DNA from: Rhizomys pruinosus
Taxonomy: Eukaryota; Chordata; Mammalia; Rodentia; Spalacidae
Reading direction: 5' to 3'
Assembly (NCBI GenBank): GCA_009823505.1
Contig: VZQC01006716.1
Span: 1,010,129-1,074,128 of the forward strand
Length of the DNA: 64,000 bases
The stretch's first letter is position 1; the number at the start of each line of letters is the position of its first letter. A program made the translations under genes and the position numbers. Below are positions 11,232-23,000 of this stretch, piece by piece. The notes beneath the pieces were generated by a model, which was not told the DNA's origin, made no database searches, and saw only the letters and a list, made by a program, of their open reading frames with translations.

Positions 11232-11372
11232 AGTTGGGCGCCTTGCACTAGGGAGGCAGAGGCAGGCAGATCTTTGTGAGTTCAAGGCCAGCCTGGTCTA
11301 CAGAGTGAGTTCCAGGACAGCTGGGGCTGCAGGGAGAGACCCTGTTTCAAAAAGACAAGAAAAAAAAAAAAA
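11232..11372 (+). repeat. B1 SINE
   Basis: B1 missing part of its left arm (about 15 bp), with a long A-tail. Confidence 0.83.
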
Positions 11373-11440
11373 AAGAAAAGACCAGGAATCTAGAAATTTC
11401 CCTGGGTGTAATTAACTGTGAGTCCTATTTGCCTACACAG

Positions 11441-11500
11441 AGATGATAGAGTAAGAGACTGCATTACTGAATCGAGCCTGAGAACAGACCTCTGCCACAG
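11441..11500 (+). CDS. Ccdc158: Ccdc158 coding exon (60 nt)
   Basis: Short exon between acceptor tttgcctacacag and donor gtaagac. Entered in phase 2 from the exon at 7404-7578, it reads DDRVRDCITESSLRTDLCH, matching the human CCDC158 stretch I recall (EDRVRDCITESSLRSDMCH) with three conservative changes. It leaves in phase 2, which fits the exon at 17487. In human I remember about 20 further residues between these two exons. I did not find them in the 6-kb intron, so an in-frame 60-nt exon may be missing, skipped or overlooked. Confidence 0.85.
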
Positions 11501-11754
11501 GTAAGACCATGCAACTCTGAATCTACTCAGTTGTCCAAAATGTGGTGGCCTGGTAATTTGTGAAGCCTTTTTAGATAATTTTCTTGGAACTTGATGGCCA
11601 TATTGGCTTCAGGGAAGGAATGCTGTTATATTGTTTAACTGACTCCCAAAAGAACTTCAAGATACTAAAGTAATTCACTTTCTAGAAATCAACTAATTTT
11701 TTTTAATTTGGCTGATTGCATTACTCAGATTTCTGTCATTTTAGCAAAGCACAT
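11501..11754. other. Ccdc158 intron
   Basis: Unique sequence, nothing recognised. Confidence 0.4.
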
Positions 11755-12066
11755 GAGCTAATTTACAAGAAAGCGATTTATTTGTCTTGTATCTTTGGAG
11801 GTTCCAATCCAAGATAGGGCATACCCACTGCTCTGGGATTGTGTTGGGGTATCAGCTGACAAATGGCACGGAGCACACAGAGCAAAGAGCTTACCTCTGG
11901 ACCAGAACAGAAGAAGAAAGGACCAGATCCTACCACTAACCCAAGAATCTCCCACCAGGTCCCACCTCCTAAAGATCCCACCCCTCCAAATAGATCCATG
12001 CTGAGAACCAAGCCTTTCATAATTGGGCCTTTGGGGACATTTCACCATCCAGATCAAAGCACTGAA
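11755..12066 (-). mobile_element. Old LTR-like interspersed repeat, family uncertain
   Basis: Reverse complement carries ggaacctccaaagatac then aataaatcgctttc near its end, the layout of old mammalian LTR or MaLR-like repeats ending in a poly(A) signal. Related sequence recurs at 50980-51150. Confidence 0.45.
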
Positions 12067-12374
12067 TTATAACTACATGAAGCTGTTTATATGGTATGCC
12101 ACATAAAAAATTTCCTATATGTACACATATTTATATTGGTCTATGTAACTTTGAAGCATGGTCCAAAAGTAAGTTATAACAGCCTCAATATATGGTTATA
12201 AGATTTTACTAAAAATAATCATCATTAATTGAATAGCTGAATTATAAATGAAATTGTAAAAAATTCGTAAAGAAAATCTACAACCTTATATATGACCTCC
12301 AAAAGGACAACTTCTGAAAAGAAATGTTAGCAAATAAGAAAAAAGTCTAAGTTACCTAGGCAAGCATCTGCCGC
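12067..12374. other. Intronic sequence, nothing recognised
   Basis: AT-rich. Confidence 0.4.
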
Positions 12375-12890
12375 CTCTGCCGCAGGATCGAAAGGTTATT
12401 CCTGGACAGACTGTCAGCCCATGAAAGGAAACAGCCAGAATTGACCAGAATCCAAGACAACAGATCCAGAGAGAGTGGACTGTTCTGCTTCTCATCCACC
12501 TGTGCCCCTTTTCTAAGCCCAGGGAATAATATGCGGAAGAGGGGGCGTGGTAGAATGTAAGGGCTGCGATTGGGGTGAATGGTGAAACTACAGCAATGTA
12601 GTCTGGACCCTCATTTGATTAACCTGATTGAACAGACAACCCCTCACTCCCCGCTGGAAGGTGGGGCTGTGGGGGTTTGGGCACAACAGCCTGCAAATTG
12701 GTTTTACATGAAGGATGCTTGTACTCATGGATTATTACTTATAGGAAAAAAAAAACTGAGAGAGATATGCAGGACAGTCATGGCAGAATGCATGATCTCG
12801 GTTGGGGTGGGGGTGGGGGGGAAGGGAANTATGTCTATTAGTCAATTAAAGAAGGCAGTTTTACCGGTTTTATAAGAGATTACCTCTATA
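12375..12890 (+). mobile_element. Older repeat copy, probably L1 3' UTR
   Basis: Inverted counterpart of 6588-6985. Its end (cagaatgcatgatctc, then G-rich) resembles the G-rich part of the L1 3' UTR at 19.6 kb. One ambiguous base, n, lies at 12829. Confidence 0.55.
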
Positions 12891-12899
12891 ATAGTTGTC

Positions 12900-13700
12900 T
12901 CCAATTTACAGTTGGAGAACGACCTCATCATCATCATATTTCTCCTTGTTCTATGGGGGGGAGGTAAGAAAGTCTCTCATCTTAACACCTTTGCGGCACC
13001 TAGAAGGTAAGTTTCATTATGACTCATTATAAATAGTTGTTACGAGTAGGATCCACAGAGGGGTTTGATGTTTGTAGCAATTTGAGACTTTTCTTCCTTT
13101 CAATGTTCAGATGGGCCAACCTTTCTGTTGGCACTTTCTAGTACATCCTACTAAATGCAAAGCCGTATCTTTTCTTTCTCAGCCATTAAGTTGGTGACAT
13201 TTTGACCTGTTGGAACATACAAATCTTTTCCTGTAGTTAGTTTTAAGACACTGTCTACAGGTTACATGGTGTTTTAGGACTTAGTAAAAGTAAATATGTG
13301 TATATTAAACAACATTGGTTTAAAGGCTCTGATAAAAACGGTAATGCATCTGAGTTAAATGGAGATATAAATTGCTGTTGTCCACATTTGTTTTACATAA
13401 AATCTATATAACAATAACTTTGGGATTGGCACATACAAATGTTCTCTATAATTTTTCTGTTGTACAGTATCACCTTGTAGCATTCTTTTTCACCAATAAG
13501 ATGATTTAACGTAAAAATTAAGTTTTCTTCCCAAGTTAATCACATACAGTCACCCAAAACAGCATGGGTGAAGTTGATGAAATCTGTGCCTTGATTCCAC
13601 CCTATAGGTGTGTATAATACAACTGCCTTCTGGAGACTCATGGGTCAAAAAACAAAAACCTAAAAGAAAAAAAGGGGGATACAGATTGATATGAAACCTT
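12900..13700 (+). other. Unassigned sequence, possibly an ERV 3' remnant
   Basis: No coding frame. It ends in aaaagaaaaaaagggggat at about 13662-13680, which looks like a retroviral polypurine tract, but no LTR follows. Tentative. Confidence 0.25.
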
Positions 13701-13741
13701 TTTGTTAAAAACCTTGAAATTCAAATCAATCAATTTTCTTT

Positions 13742-13996
13742 TTAAAAAAATTTTTTTATTAATTTTATTTATTTCTGTATGTGTATGAATGTACTGTCTG
13801 CATGCAAGTCTGTGCACCCGTGTCGTGCAACGCCGCGGAGTTCAGAAGAGGGTCTCGGATTCCCCTGGAACTGGAGTTCTCCTGGAATTGGAGCTTCAGA
13901 TGGTTCTCAGCCGCCATGTGGGTGCTGGGGATCGAACCCGGGTCCTCTGTAAGAGCGGTCGGCGCTCTTAACCGCTAGGCCATCTCTCCAGCCCCG
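13742..13996 (-). repeat. B2 SINE
   Basis: Full-length reverse-strand copy, close to the young consensus of this window. Confidence 0.9.
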
Positions 13997-14409
13997 CATC
14001 CATCCTTGTATCTTAAGAGTAAGAAAGTATTTATATTCTGAACTGGATAAATTTTGGTTAAGAACGGACTTCACTGTGTCCTTGGCACTTCAGTGGAATG
14101 CCTAGAAGCAAGTAGCCATTCAGTAAACATCTTTTTAGTGAATGAATCAAGACAAAGTATTATAAATACTTTCTGTCTCTGCTCTTGTATCATAGCATAG
14201 TAAATCAACTCTTTCTAAATCTTTCTTTAACCTAAAGAAAATGTGCTGACTCCTCCTCTACATCACACCGCCTATAAATAACAGCTGTAACTATAAATAA
14301 TAGCTGTAACTTTACTCTAGTTTCTGATTGTTTTACACTTAGATCATTTAGTCTTTTTTTTTTCTTTTTGAGACAGGGTCTCTCTGTAGACTTTTTTTGT
14401 AGTCTTTTT
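13997..14409. other. Intronic sequence, nothing recognised
   Basis: A fragment tttttgagacagggtctctct at about 14366-14388 is a B1 scrap; nothing else seen. Confidence 0.4.
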
Positions 14410-14575
14410 AATCTATGTGGTAGGCATTATTTTCCCTGTAGATTGGAAATGAAAAATGAGCTTGTTTAAGCAATTTGCCAAGGTCTACGGCTGGTAAACT
14501 GTAAGACCAAATTTGAACTTAAGCCTCAATGACTTCAAAGCATGTTTGTGGCTGCTACTCTGCACTGCCTCTGGG
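14410..14575 (+). repeat. MIR SINE
   Basis: Ancient MIR core pattern (caatttgccaaggtctacgg, ctggtaaactgtaagaccaa). Confidence 0.7.
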
Positions 14576-14878
14576 AACCTACACAAAGCTACCTGGGAAG
14601 GATGCCGGTCATAGGTGTGGGGCAGAGTGGAATTACCTCCTTGAGATAACAAAAGCACTGCTGTAAGTTTCTGACTGGAAAAATCTTCTTCTTTCATCAA
14701 TGAGTTATCATAATACTATATTTTATTATGAAAAGTTTTTTCATAATATTTTATTATGAAAAATTGTTCCACAATTTCATGACTGATAAATCAAATATAC
14801 TGTGATAATCAACTAACAGTACATTTGTGGAACTCCACTATATACTTGGAACAGACTAAGAATTAAAAAGCAAATAAA
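14576..14878. other. Intronic sequence, nothing recognised
   Basis: Contains a short duplicated attttattatgaaaa motif at about 14720-14765. Confidence 0.4.
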
Positions 14879-14879
14879 A

Positions 14880-15035
14880 GCCAGGCATGGTGGCGCACGC
14901 CTTTAATCCTAGCACTTGGGAGGCAGAGGCTGGCAGATCTCTGTGAGTTCAAGGCCAGCCTGGTCTACAGAGTGAGTTCCAGGACAGCTGGGGCTATAGG
15001 GAGACCCTGTCTCAAAAAGACAAAAAAAAAAAAGC
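14880..15035 (+). repeat. B1 SINE
   Basis: Complete; starts gccaggcatggtggcgcacg and ends in an A-run. Confidence 0.9.
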
Positions 15036-15065
15036 AGATAAAATTTTGTATCATTTTTCATTAAA

Positions 15066-15232
15066 ATTTGTGTGTGTGCGCGAACACGCACAGAGGTCAG
15101 AGGACAACCTGTCAGAGTCAGTTCTTTCCCTCCACTCTCTACCATATGGGTCTCAGAAAATTGAACTCAGGTCACCAGGGTTGACAGCAAGCACCTTTAC
15201 CTACTGAGCCTTTTCACTGGACCTCATATCAT
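15066..15232 (-). repeat. B3-like SINE
   Basis: Reverse-strand B3 pattern (gaggtcagaggacaacctgt, cacctttacctactgagcc). Confidence 0.75.
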
Positions 15233-15615
15233 TTTTCATTGCCGCAGTTACATTGTTAATAGAGCTATTCACTGTAACCTTCTCCAGTAGTTCAAAATTA
15301 CTGTGAAATCCATAGAATAATCTTCACTTTTGCATTTATTATCAGTCATGTCTTCAGTTTGTAATACACATAATGACCCTATGAGTAAAATATGAAGAGC
15401 AGTGAATAAAAGCAAATAGCATCTTTGTTTTACAATGAAAATAGTTTTAACCTCATCTTGAGAGGGAAAACTGAGAACTATAGCAGTCTCATAACAAGTC
15501 AAAGGAGAATTATAGGGTTTGTTTCTTTATTGAGCTAATTACATCTTATAGTATTGTTCACTTGCACTGTTAATGCTGAGAGTTTTTACTACTGTTATTG
15601 GCTTTTTATTCTTCT
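15233..15615. other. Intronic sequence, nothing recognised
   Basis: No repeat or exon identified. Confidence 0.4.
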
Positions 15616-15746
15616 TTTTCTTTTCTGTTTGTTGTTCGACACAGCAAGAGCTGTGTAGCACAGGCTGGCCTAGAACTCAGATCCTCCTGCTTCAGCCTCC
15701 CAAGATCTCTGGGATTGCAGAAATATGCTACCGCATTTGGCTGGTT
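15616..15746 (-). repeat. Old B1-like SINE
   Basis: Diverged reverse B1 (aggctggcctagaactcag, ctctgggattgcagaaatat). Confidence 0.65.
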
Positions 15747-15828
15747 TCTTCATTTTCAAATTTATTTTTATTTTATTTTATTATTATTTTTTTAAAGATA
15801 TTTCTTTAACAATTGCTAACATTTTTTA

Positions 15829-16067
15829 AAATTTTTATTTATTTATTTCTGTATGTGTATCAATGTACTGTCTGCATGCAGGTCTGTGCACCCGTTTGTG
15901 CAACTGCCGCGGAGGTCAGAGAGGCTCGGATTCCCCTGGAAGCTGGGAGTTCTCCTGGAATTGGAGTTTAAGACGGTTCTCGGCCGCCATGTGGTGCTGG
16001 GGGATCGAACCCGGGGTCCTCTGTAAGATGGTCGGCGCTCTTACCGCTAGGCCATCTCTCCAGCCCC
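15829..16067 (-). repeat. B2 SINE
   Basis: Young-type copy with several one-base deletions. Confidence 0.88.
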
Positions 16068-16069
16068 AA

Positions 16070-16291
16070 ATTTATTTTATTTTATGTTTATACGTGTATT
16101 GCCTGCATGTGTTTTTTTTTTATTTTTTATGCATAGGAGTGTATTGCCTGTGAAGGACAGAAGAGGACATCAGATCCCCTGGAACTGGGGTTCCAGATGC
16201 TTGTTAGCCATCATGTTGGTGTTGAGAACCAAGCCTAGGTCCTCTTGGAAGAGCAGTCAGTATTCTTAACTACTGAGCCATCTCTCCAGCT
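16070..16291 (-). repeat. B2 SINE, older
   Basis: Directly follows the previous B2 in the same orientation; diverged and interrupted by a T-run. Confidence 0.78.
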
Positions 16292-16299
16292 CCAGTTTC

Positions 16300-16450
16300 T
16301 TCTTTTTTCTCTTTTTTGAGACAGAATCACACCCTGTAGCTATGGCTAGCCTAGAACTCATTATAGACCAGGCTGGCCGTGAACTCACAAAGATCATCTG
16401 CTCTGCCTCCCAGTGCTAGATTAAAGGCATGTTGCCACCAGCGCCTGGCA
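16300..16450 (-). repeat. B1 SINE
   Basis: Reverse-strand B1 with small deletions. Confidence 0.82.
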
Positions 16451-16479
16451 AGTTTCTTCATTTTTTTATTTTTTTTAAA

Positions 16480-16736
16480 TTTTTTTTTTTTTTTTTTAAT
16501 TTTTATATTTATTTATTTATTGTTATGAATGTATTGTCTGCATGCAGGTCTGCGCACCCGTGTCGTGCGATGCCGCGGAGGTCAGAAGACGGTCTCGGAT
16601 TCCCCTGGAACTGGAGTTCTCCTGGAACCGGAGTCACAGACGGTTCTCAGCCGCCATGTGGGTGCTGGGGATCGAACCCGGGTCCTCTGCAAGAGCGGTC
16701 GTCGCTCTTAACCGCTAGGCCATCCCTCCAGCCCCA
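16480..16736 (-). repeat. B2 SINE
   Basis: Full-length young-type copy after a T-rich tract. Confidence 0.9.
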
Positions 16737-16885
16737 TTCTTCATTTTTTTAAATGGACAATTGATATTGCATTTCCTAGAATTCATGAGAAAAGTGATTT
16801 GAATTTATAGTTATTATTACTCAAACATTAATTTTCTAGACAAGATAATTTTATTATGTTTTATCTTATACAATTTTCATGAGTG

Positions 16886-17070
16886 GACAGGGTGTAGCTC
16901 AGCTGATAGAGTGCTTATCTAGCATGCAGGAAGCCTTGGGTTCCCCAGTACTTAATGGAGTATATGTTAGCCTAGCACCAAAAGATGGAGGCAGGAAGGT
17001 GAGAAGTTGAAAGTCATCCTTAGCTACACAGGAAGTTGGGGGCCAGCATGGGGTACATGAGAGAGACTGC
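16886..17070 (+). repeat. B4-like SINE (ID head plus B1-like body)
   Basis: tRNA-like head (gtgtagctcagctgatagag, gggttccccagtact) followed by a B1-like second half (gatggaggcaggaaggtgag). Confidence 0.6.
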
Positions 17071-17486
17071 CTAAAAACATTCTCGGGTACCAAGTGCAGA
17101 GAGATAATTCAGTAGGTGGAACATGGTGATGGGCCTGTGTGCAGAGGAGAGTTGTCCATTGCATGGAAGAAAGAAACCAGAAGCAGGGAGCAGAGAGGGG
17201 ATCCCGGATGGGGTCAGGGCACACTATACACTCAAAGACATGCCTCTAAGTGACCTACTTCCTCCAACTAGTTCCCATCTTCTAACTCTCTTCCAATAAT
17301 GCCATCATATTATGAATCCATCAAGGAAGTAAGCCACTCATTAAGTCAGAGCCTACATGATCCCATCATCTTTGGGAAACTCTGTCACAGACAGATACCC
17401 CTTAACTAATCTCCTAGGTATTTCTTGGAGTATTCTGTGTAGGTTGACAGTGAAGACTAACCAGCATACCACACTTATGCTTTCAG
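17071..17486. other. Ccdc158 intron
   Basis: Unrecognised, partly reminiscent of an old MaLR-like repeat at 17220-17400. Ends in acceptor atgctttcag. Confidence 0.35.
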
Positions 17487-17554
17487 AGAACCAGTCACAT
17501 TACATGCAGGAGACCTGGAAGATCCATCTAGTTGCTTTACCTTCCCATCTACGG
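17487..17554 (+). CDS. Ccdc158: Ccdc158 coding exon (68 nt)
   Basis: Acceptor cttatgctttcag, donor gtgagt. Entered in phase 2 it reads EPVTLHAGDLEDPSSCFTF and leaves in phase 1, which is what the next exon at 18963 requires. The residues match the human CCDC158 segment I remember (EPVTLHAGDREDPSGCFTF). The exon was found only by translation and splice context. Confidence 0.82.
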
Positions 17555-17639
17555 GTGAGTTTTCAGTGCAATCATTGAAGAGAGAACTGCTGAAAACCCA
17601 CAGTGGCCCTCAGGTACATGAGAATAAAAGCCTAAGTCA

Positions 17640-17949
17640 TGGTGCTCTGTTTAAGTCCCCTGTGGGGTCCTCCATATCTCCTCGGGTGGGCCACCAGTTT
17701 CTTGTGCACATTCAGCAAGTTTGTGTGCTGAGACACAAGCAGAGCCAGGGAGGGGGAGGAAAGAAATTCGAGGTGAGCCTGAACAGATCAAAGAAAGAAT
17801 GATCTGGGAGCCACTTCCAAGAGACTGAATAACTCGTTTATTTGCAGGAGTTTAGGGTCTTATATAAGTAGCAATTGTTGGGTTTGAGGTGAGGATGGGG
17901 GTGGGGGAGTGCAGGAGAAATTTACAGTGCACTTTCTACAAAAGCCTTG

Positions 17950-17996
<47 letters not shown>

Positions 17997-18720
17997 TTTT
18001 GAGACAGGATCTCCCTATAGCCCCAGCTGACCTGGAACTCACTCTGCAGACCAGACTGGCCTTGAACTCACAGACATCCACCTGCCTCTGCTTCCCAAGT
18101 GCTAGGATTAAAGGTGTGTACCACCACACCCGGATTAAAGATGGTTCTTAGCTGCCATGTGGGTGCTGGGAATCAAACCCAGGTCCTCTGCAGGGGCAGT
18201 TGACACTCTTAACTGCTGAGCCATCTCTCCAGCCCCAAAAGCCTTGTTTATGCTAGCCAGCAGAGGCTCCAGTGGCTCCTGAAACCAAGATGTGCTCTTT
18301 AGAAGTAGGTTTAGGAATGTGACACCTTCTACCCAGACCCCCAACAGGGGCTGGAGACTGTCCACAGGCAAGCAGAGGCAGGCCCAACTCTCCAGCCTTT
18401 TCTGGTTATCGGGGCAAAAGCCTGCTCCCTTATGGCTTCAGCCAAATGGAATATCAGGCCCCACAGTCCCCATTAACTCCCTGAGCTCATTTCCTTTGAC
18501 GGATTCGTCAGTCACTCTCCTTTACCCAGCTTCGGCTGTCCCTGGACTAGCAGGCCGCCTCCCTGTTAAGGCTTTTGCACCTATGGTGCCCTATTCACCA
18601 ACAACCACTTCATCTTCTCTGAGTTTTTTCAAATGTCACTTTCCCAGTCACCCTTAACTCTCACCGGTACCCGCCCAAGGAATCCAGAAGAGGGTGTCAG
18701 ATTTCCTGGTCAAGAGTTGG
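17640..18720 (-). mobile_element. ERV LTR-like sequence split by nested SINEs
   Basis: Read on the - strand the segment has a TATA motif (17859-17866) and, about 20 bp on, a poly(A) signal AATAAA (17837-17842), the spacing of a retroviral U3-R border. Its upstream part continues at 18237-18700. Ends are not defined and no primer-binding site was recognised, so the family is unknown. Confidence 0.45.
17940..18247 (-). repeat. Nested B1 (17998-18131) and B2 fragment (18132-18236)
   Basis: (ttta)n, a reverse B1 and the head half of a reverse B2 lie together between two copies of aaaagccttgtt (17940-17951 and 18236-18247), as if inserted as one unit into the LTR-like sequence. Confidence 0.75.
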
Positions 18721-18727
18721 GGGGGGG

Positions 18728-18795
18728 GCACCTGGAGAGATGGCTCAGCAGTTAAGAGCACCGACTGCTCTTGCAGAGGACCCGGGTTCGATTGA
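18728..18795 (+). repeat. B2 SINE, 5' fragment
   Basis: Only the tRNA-like head is present; it stops after gggttcgatt. Confidence 0.8.
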
Positions 18796-18962
18796 TTTAA
18801 GATTCACAGCCTTTCCACACTTGGTTGTTTTCCAGCACATTCCCTTTCTCCTCCTAACCCTATCATTGGGGGCATTTTCTTCTGAAAGTTTAGACTTTTT
18901 GATAAGTGCGGTATACAATTTTTTAATTCTATCTTTTTACTTTTGTTCTTATAAAATTTCAG

Positions 18963-19118
18963 TAAGTCTATCTATGAAAAATTCAGCTTCTCGTTCTTTC
19001 AATTCTTCTAAGAAGTCTCCAGTGCACTCACTTCTGACTAGCTCTGCTGAAGAATCAGTAGGATCCACATCACAGTATAGAGCTATGAAGCCTATTCATT
19101 CACCTGACTCTACAAAAG
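18963..19118 (+). CDS. Ccdc158: Ccdc158 coding exon (156 nt)
   Basis: Acceptor cttataaaatttcag, donor gtaagactg. Entered in phase 1 it reads SLSMKNSASRSFNSSKKSP, then a Ser/Thr-rich run containing VHSLLTSSAEES and YRAMKPIHSPDSTK, and leaves in phase 1. Human CCDC158 has a very similar low-complexity serine-rich linker, as I recall. No stop in frame. Confidence 0.87.
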
Positions 19119-19499
19119 GTAAGACTGATCTGATATTATTTATGGGATTAATTGATTTCTTACTCTAATGGACTGTAAATTCTTTTCCATGTATAACTAA
19201 TGAGATAATGCTTGATGCTCTCATATGCAGGCTGTGAGTGGTTTTATTGAAATAAAACAGCTATTGTGTACACACATTGAAGCCTTACTATAATAAAAAT
19301 TTAGATATTATATACACATGTCATCTTTCTCTGGCATAGTGAACATTCTGCTTTTTATAATATTTTGTGTCTTTTAACTGCTTATACTCTTTAAAACATG
19401 GTTCTAACTCTCTGCCTTTGTTAGTATAAATGTCTATTATACAAGCTTATCAAAATTCTCATTAAAATTTTTAAGGTCAGTTTTTATAAGAGAGATGGG
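19119..19499. other. Ccdc158 intron
   Basis: Unique AT-rich intron up to the L1 insertion. Confidence 0.45.
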
Positions 19500-19513
19500 A
19501 AAATTTTTATTTA

Positions 19514-19723
19514 TTTATTTATTTTCAGATAAATTTATTTTTATTTTTTTTAACAAATCTAGACCCGTGTTCCCGCCCATTCCCCCACCCTGCCACAGCT
19601 CATGCATTCTGCCAAACATGCTTTTCATCTCTTTCTCAGTCTTTCTCAATATTCTCCATGAGGAAGTTGACTGTTTTGAGTAGAAGTTCACTGTTTCAGT
19701 CAGTTCTTTGATGCAGTCCTTTC

Positions 19724-19755
<32 letters not shown>

Positions 19756-20008
19756 CCAATATGCATTACACCCAACTGCTTTGGACAAAAGCTCAGGGGG
19801 CCCTACACAAGAAATACTTACAACTAGGCAATTGGCACTAGCATCCACAGATGAGGGATACCATTCATCGTTTGTTTTTCTGGGACTGTGTTACTTCAGT
19901 CAGCATGATGTCCTCTAGCTCCAGCCATTTTCCTGCAAAGCTCGTGATGTAGTCTTTCTTTACTGCTGCATAGAACTCCATTCTGTAGATGTACCACATT
20001 TTCTCTAT
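19514..20008 (-). other. L1 3' UTR with (AAC)n and A-rich tail
   Basis: Includes an (AAC)n run (seen as gtt repeats at 19726-19754), a G-rich stretch opposite ccgcccattcccccaccc, and codons of the original ORF2 tail downstream of the premature stop. Confidence 0.8.
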
Positions 20009-23000
20009 TCACTCATCAGTTGAAGGGCATTTGGGTTGGTTCCAGCTCCTTGCTATTGTGAAGAGAGCTTCAATAAACATGGCCGTGCATGTATCTCTGT
20101 GATAGAGTGAGTCTTGAGGGTACATGCCCAGGAGTGGTATGGCTGGGTCGGGTGGCAAGTTCATTCCAAGTCTTCCAAGGGTTCTCCACACTGCTTTCCA
20201 TAGTGGCTGTACGAGTTTACATTCCCACCAGCAGTGGATGAGTGTTCCCCTTTCCCCACAACCTCTCCAGCACTTGGTATCATTTGTTTTCTTGATCCTA
20301 GCCAGTCTTATTGGAGTAAGATGATATCTTAAAGTGGTTTTGATTTGCATTTCCTTAATGATTAGTGATGTTGAGCAGTTCTTGAGGTGTTTCTCAGACA
20401 TCTCTAATTCCTCGCTTGTGAAGTCTCTGTTCAGTTCTTTGCTCCATCTATTGAGCGGGTCGTTTGTTTTCTTTTTTCTTTGTTTTTTGAGTAGTTTATA
20501 TATTCTGGAAATCAATGCTTTGTCAGATGTATCTGCAGTGAAGGTTTCCTCCCACTCTGTGGGATTTCTCTTCACTTCCTTGATTGTTTCTTTTGATGTA
20601 CAGAAGCTTTTGAGTTTGATGAGGTCCCATTTGTCAATTGTCGACCTTAATTCTTGTGCAGCTGCTGTCTGATTTAGGAAGTCTTTTCCTACGCCTATGT
20701 CTTGTAGTCTGCTGCCAACTTTTTCTTCTATCACCTTCAGAGTTTGGGGTTTCACGTTGAGGTCTTTAATCCATCTGGAGTTGACTTTTGTACAGGGTGA
20801 GAGGTAGGGGTTTAATTTCATTCTTCTACAAGTGGTGATCCAGTTTTGCCAACACCACTTGCTGAAGATGCTGTCTTTTCTCCATTGTGGTTTCTTGGCC
20901 CCCTTGTCAAATATGAGATGGCTGAAATTGTATGTGCTCAGATTTGGATCTTCGGTTTTGTTCCATTGGTCAACAGGTCTGTTTTTGTGCCAGTACCAGG
21001 CTGTTTTTATGACTATAGCCCTGTAGTATAGTTTAAAATCTGGTATAGAGATCCCTCCTGTGTAGCTCTTTTCACTCAGGATTGATTTGGCTATTCGGGG
21101 TCTTTTGTTTTTCCAAATGAATTTAAGAACTTTTGTTTCCAAGCCTGTGAAGAAACTCTTGGGGATTTTGATTGGGATTGCATTAAATCTATACAAGAGT
21201 TTTGGTAAAATGGACATTTTTACAATGTTAATTTTCCCAATCCATGAGCATGGGAGGTTTTTCCATCTTCTGAGGTCTTCTTCAATTTCTTTCTTTAAGG
21301 GTTTAAAATTTTTGTTGTAGAGGTCTTTGGTGTCTTTGGTTAGGTTTGTTCCTAGGTATCTTATTGTTTTTGAGGCTATTGTGAGTGGGAAGGTCTCTTT
21401 GAATTCTTTCTCCAGTTGCTTGTTCTTGGTGTAAAGAAAGGCCATTGATTTTCTAAGGTTAATTTTGTATCCTGCCACTTTGCTGAAGCTGTTAATCGTT
21501 TCTAGGAGTTTTCTGGTGGAGTTTTTTGCATCCCTTAAGTAAACAATCATATCATCAGCAAATAGGGATAGTTTGACTTCCTCTTTTCCAATTAGTACTC
21601 CTTTAATATCCTTTTCTTGCCTTATTGCTCTAGCAAGTGTTTCAAGCACTATATTGAAGAGGAGTGGTGATAGGGGGCAGCCTTGCCGAGTTCCTACCTT
21701 TAAAGGGAATGTTTCTGTCATTTCCCCATTTAGGATGATATTGGCTGTGGGTTTCCTGTATATGGCTTTGATTACATTGAGGAATGATCCCTCCAATCCA
21801 ATTCCTTCTAGGACTTTAAGCATGAAGGGATGCTGGATTTTGTCAAAGGCTTTTTCAGCATCAATTGAGATGATGGTGTGGTTTTTGTCTTTGATTCCGT
21901 TTATGTGTTTGATGATGTTTATTGATTTTCGTATGTTGAACCATCCCTGCATCTCTGGTATGAATCCAACTTGGTCATGATGGATGATCTTCTTGATGTG
22001 GGTCTGTATGCGATTTGCCAGTATTCTGTTTAGAATTTTGGCATCTGTGTTCATGAGGGAGATGGGTCTATAATTCTCCTTTTTAGTTGTATCTTTGCCT
22101 GGTTTTGGTAATAGAGTGATGTTGGCTTCATAGAAGGAATTTGGGAGAGTTCCCTCTGATTGTATACTTCTAAACAGTTTCAGAAATAATGGTTGTAGGT
22201 CTTTTTGAAATGTTTTATAGAATTCTGCTGTGAAACCGTCTGGGCCTGGGCTTTTTTTAGTTGGGAGGCTTCTTACTACATCCTCTATTTCTTCATATGT
22301 TATGGGTCTGTTTAAGCTGCTGGTCTCCTCTTGGCCAAGCTTTGGTGATTCCCAAGATTTCAGATATTCATCCATTTCTTCTAGATTTTCAAACTTGGTA
22401 GAATATAGGTTCTTGTAATATTCCCATATAATTTTCTTGATCTTTTCCTTGTCCGTTGTGATATTTCCCTTTTCATCACAGATTGTATTGATTTGGAGTT
22501 GTTCCTTCTTTCTTTTTGTTAACTGGGCTAGAGGTCTGTCTATCTTGTTTATTCTTTCAAAGAACCAACTTTTGGCTTCATTGATTTTTTGTATTGTTTT
22601 CTTTGTTTCTATTTCATTGATTTCTGCTCTGATTTTTGTTATTTCTTCCTGTCTGTTGCGTTTAGGGTTCATCTGTTGTTGCCTCTCAAGTGCTTTTAGC
22701 TGTAGTGTTAGATCATTCACTTGTGCTCTTTCTGTTTTTCTAATGTAGGCACCCAGGGCTATAAATTTCCCTCTTAGGACTGCTTTTAAGGTATCCCATA
22801 AGTTTTGTTGTGTTGTATTGTCATTGTCATTCAGTTCCAGGAATGTTTTTATTTCTTTCTTTATCTCTTCCTTGACCCATTCATTATTCAAGAGTGTGTT
22901 GTTTAGTCTCCATGTGTTCTTGTAGGCAGGAGGGCTTGTCCTGGTGTTGATGTTGAGCTTCATTGCACTGTGGTCTGACAGGATGCATGAAATTATTTCA

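Noticed and set aside
12829..12829. Ambiguous base n
   Set aside because: A sequencing or assembly uncertainty in a G-rich run, not biology.
13781..13978. Repeated frames of 60-75 residues with CLHA, CNAAE and VLGIEPGSS motifs, here and at many other places
   Set aside because: They all fall in B2 SINEs in the reverse orientation.
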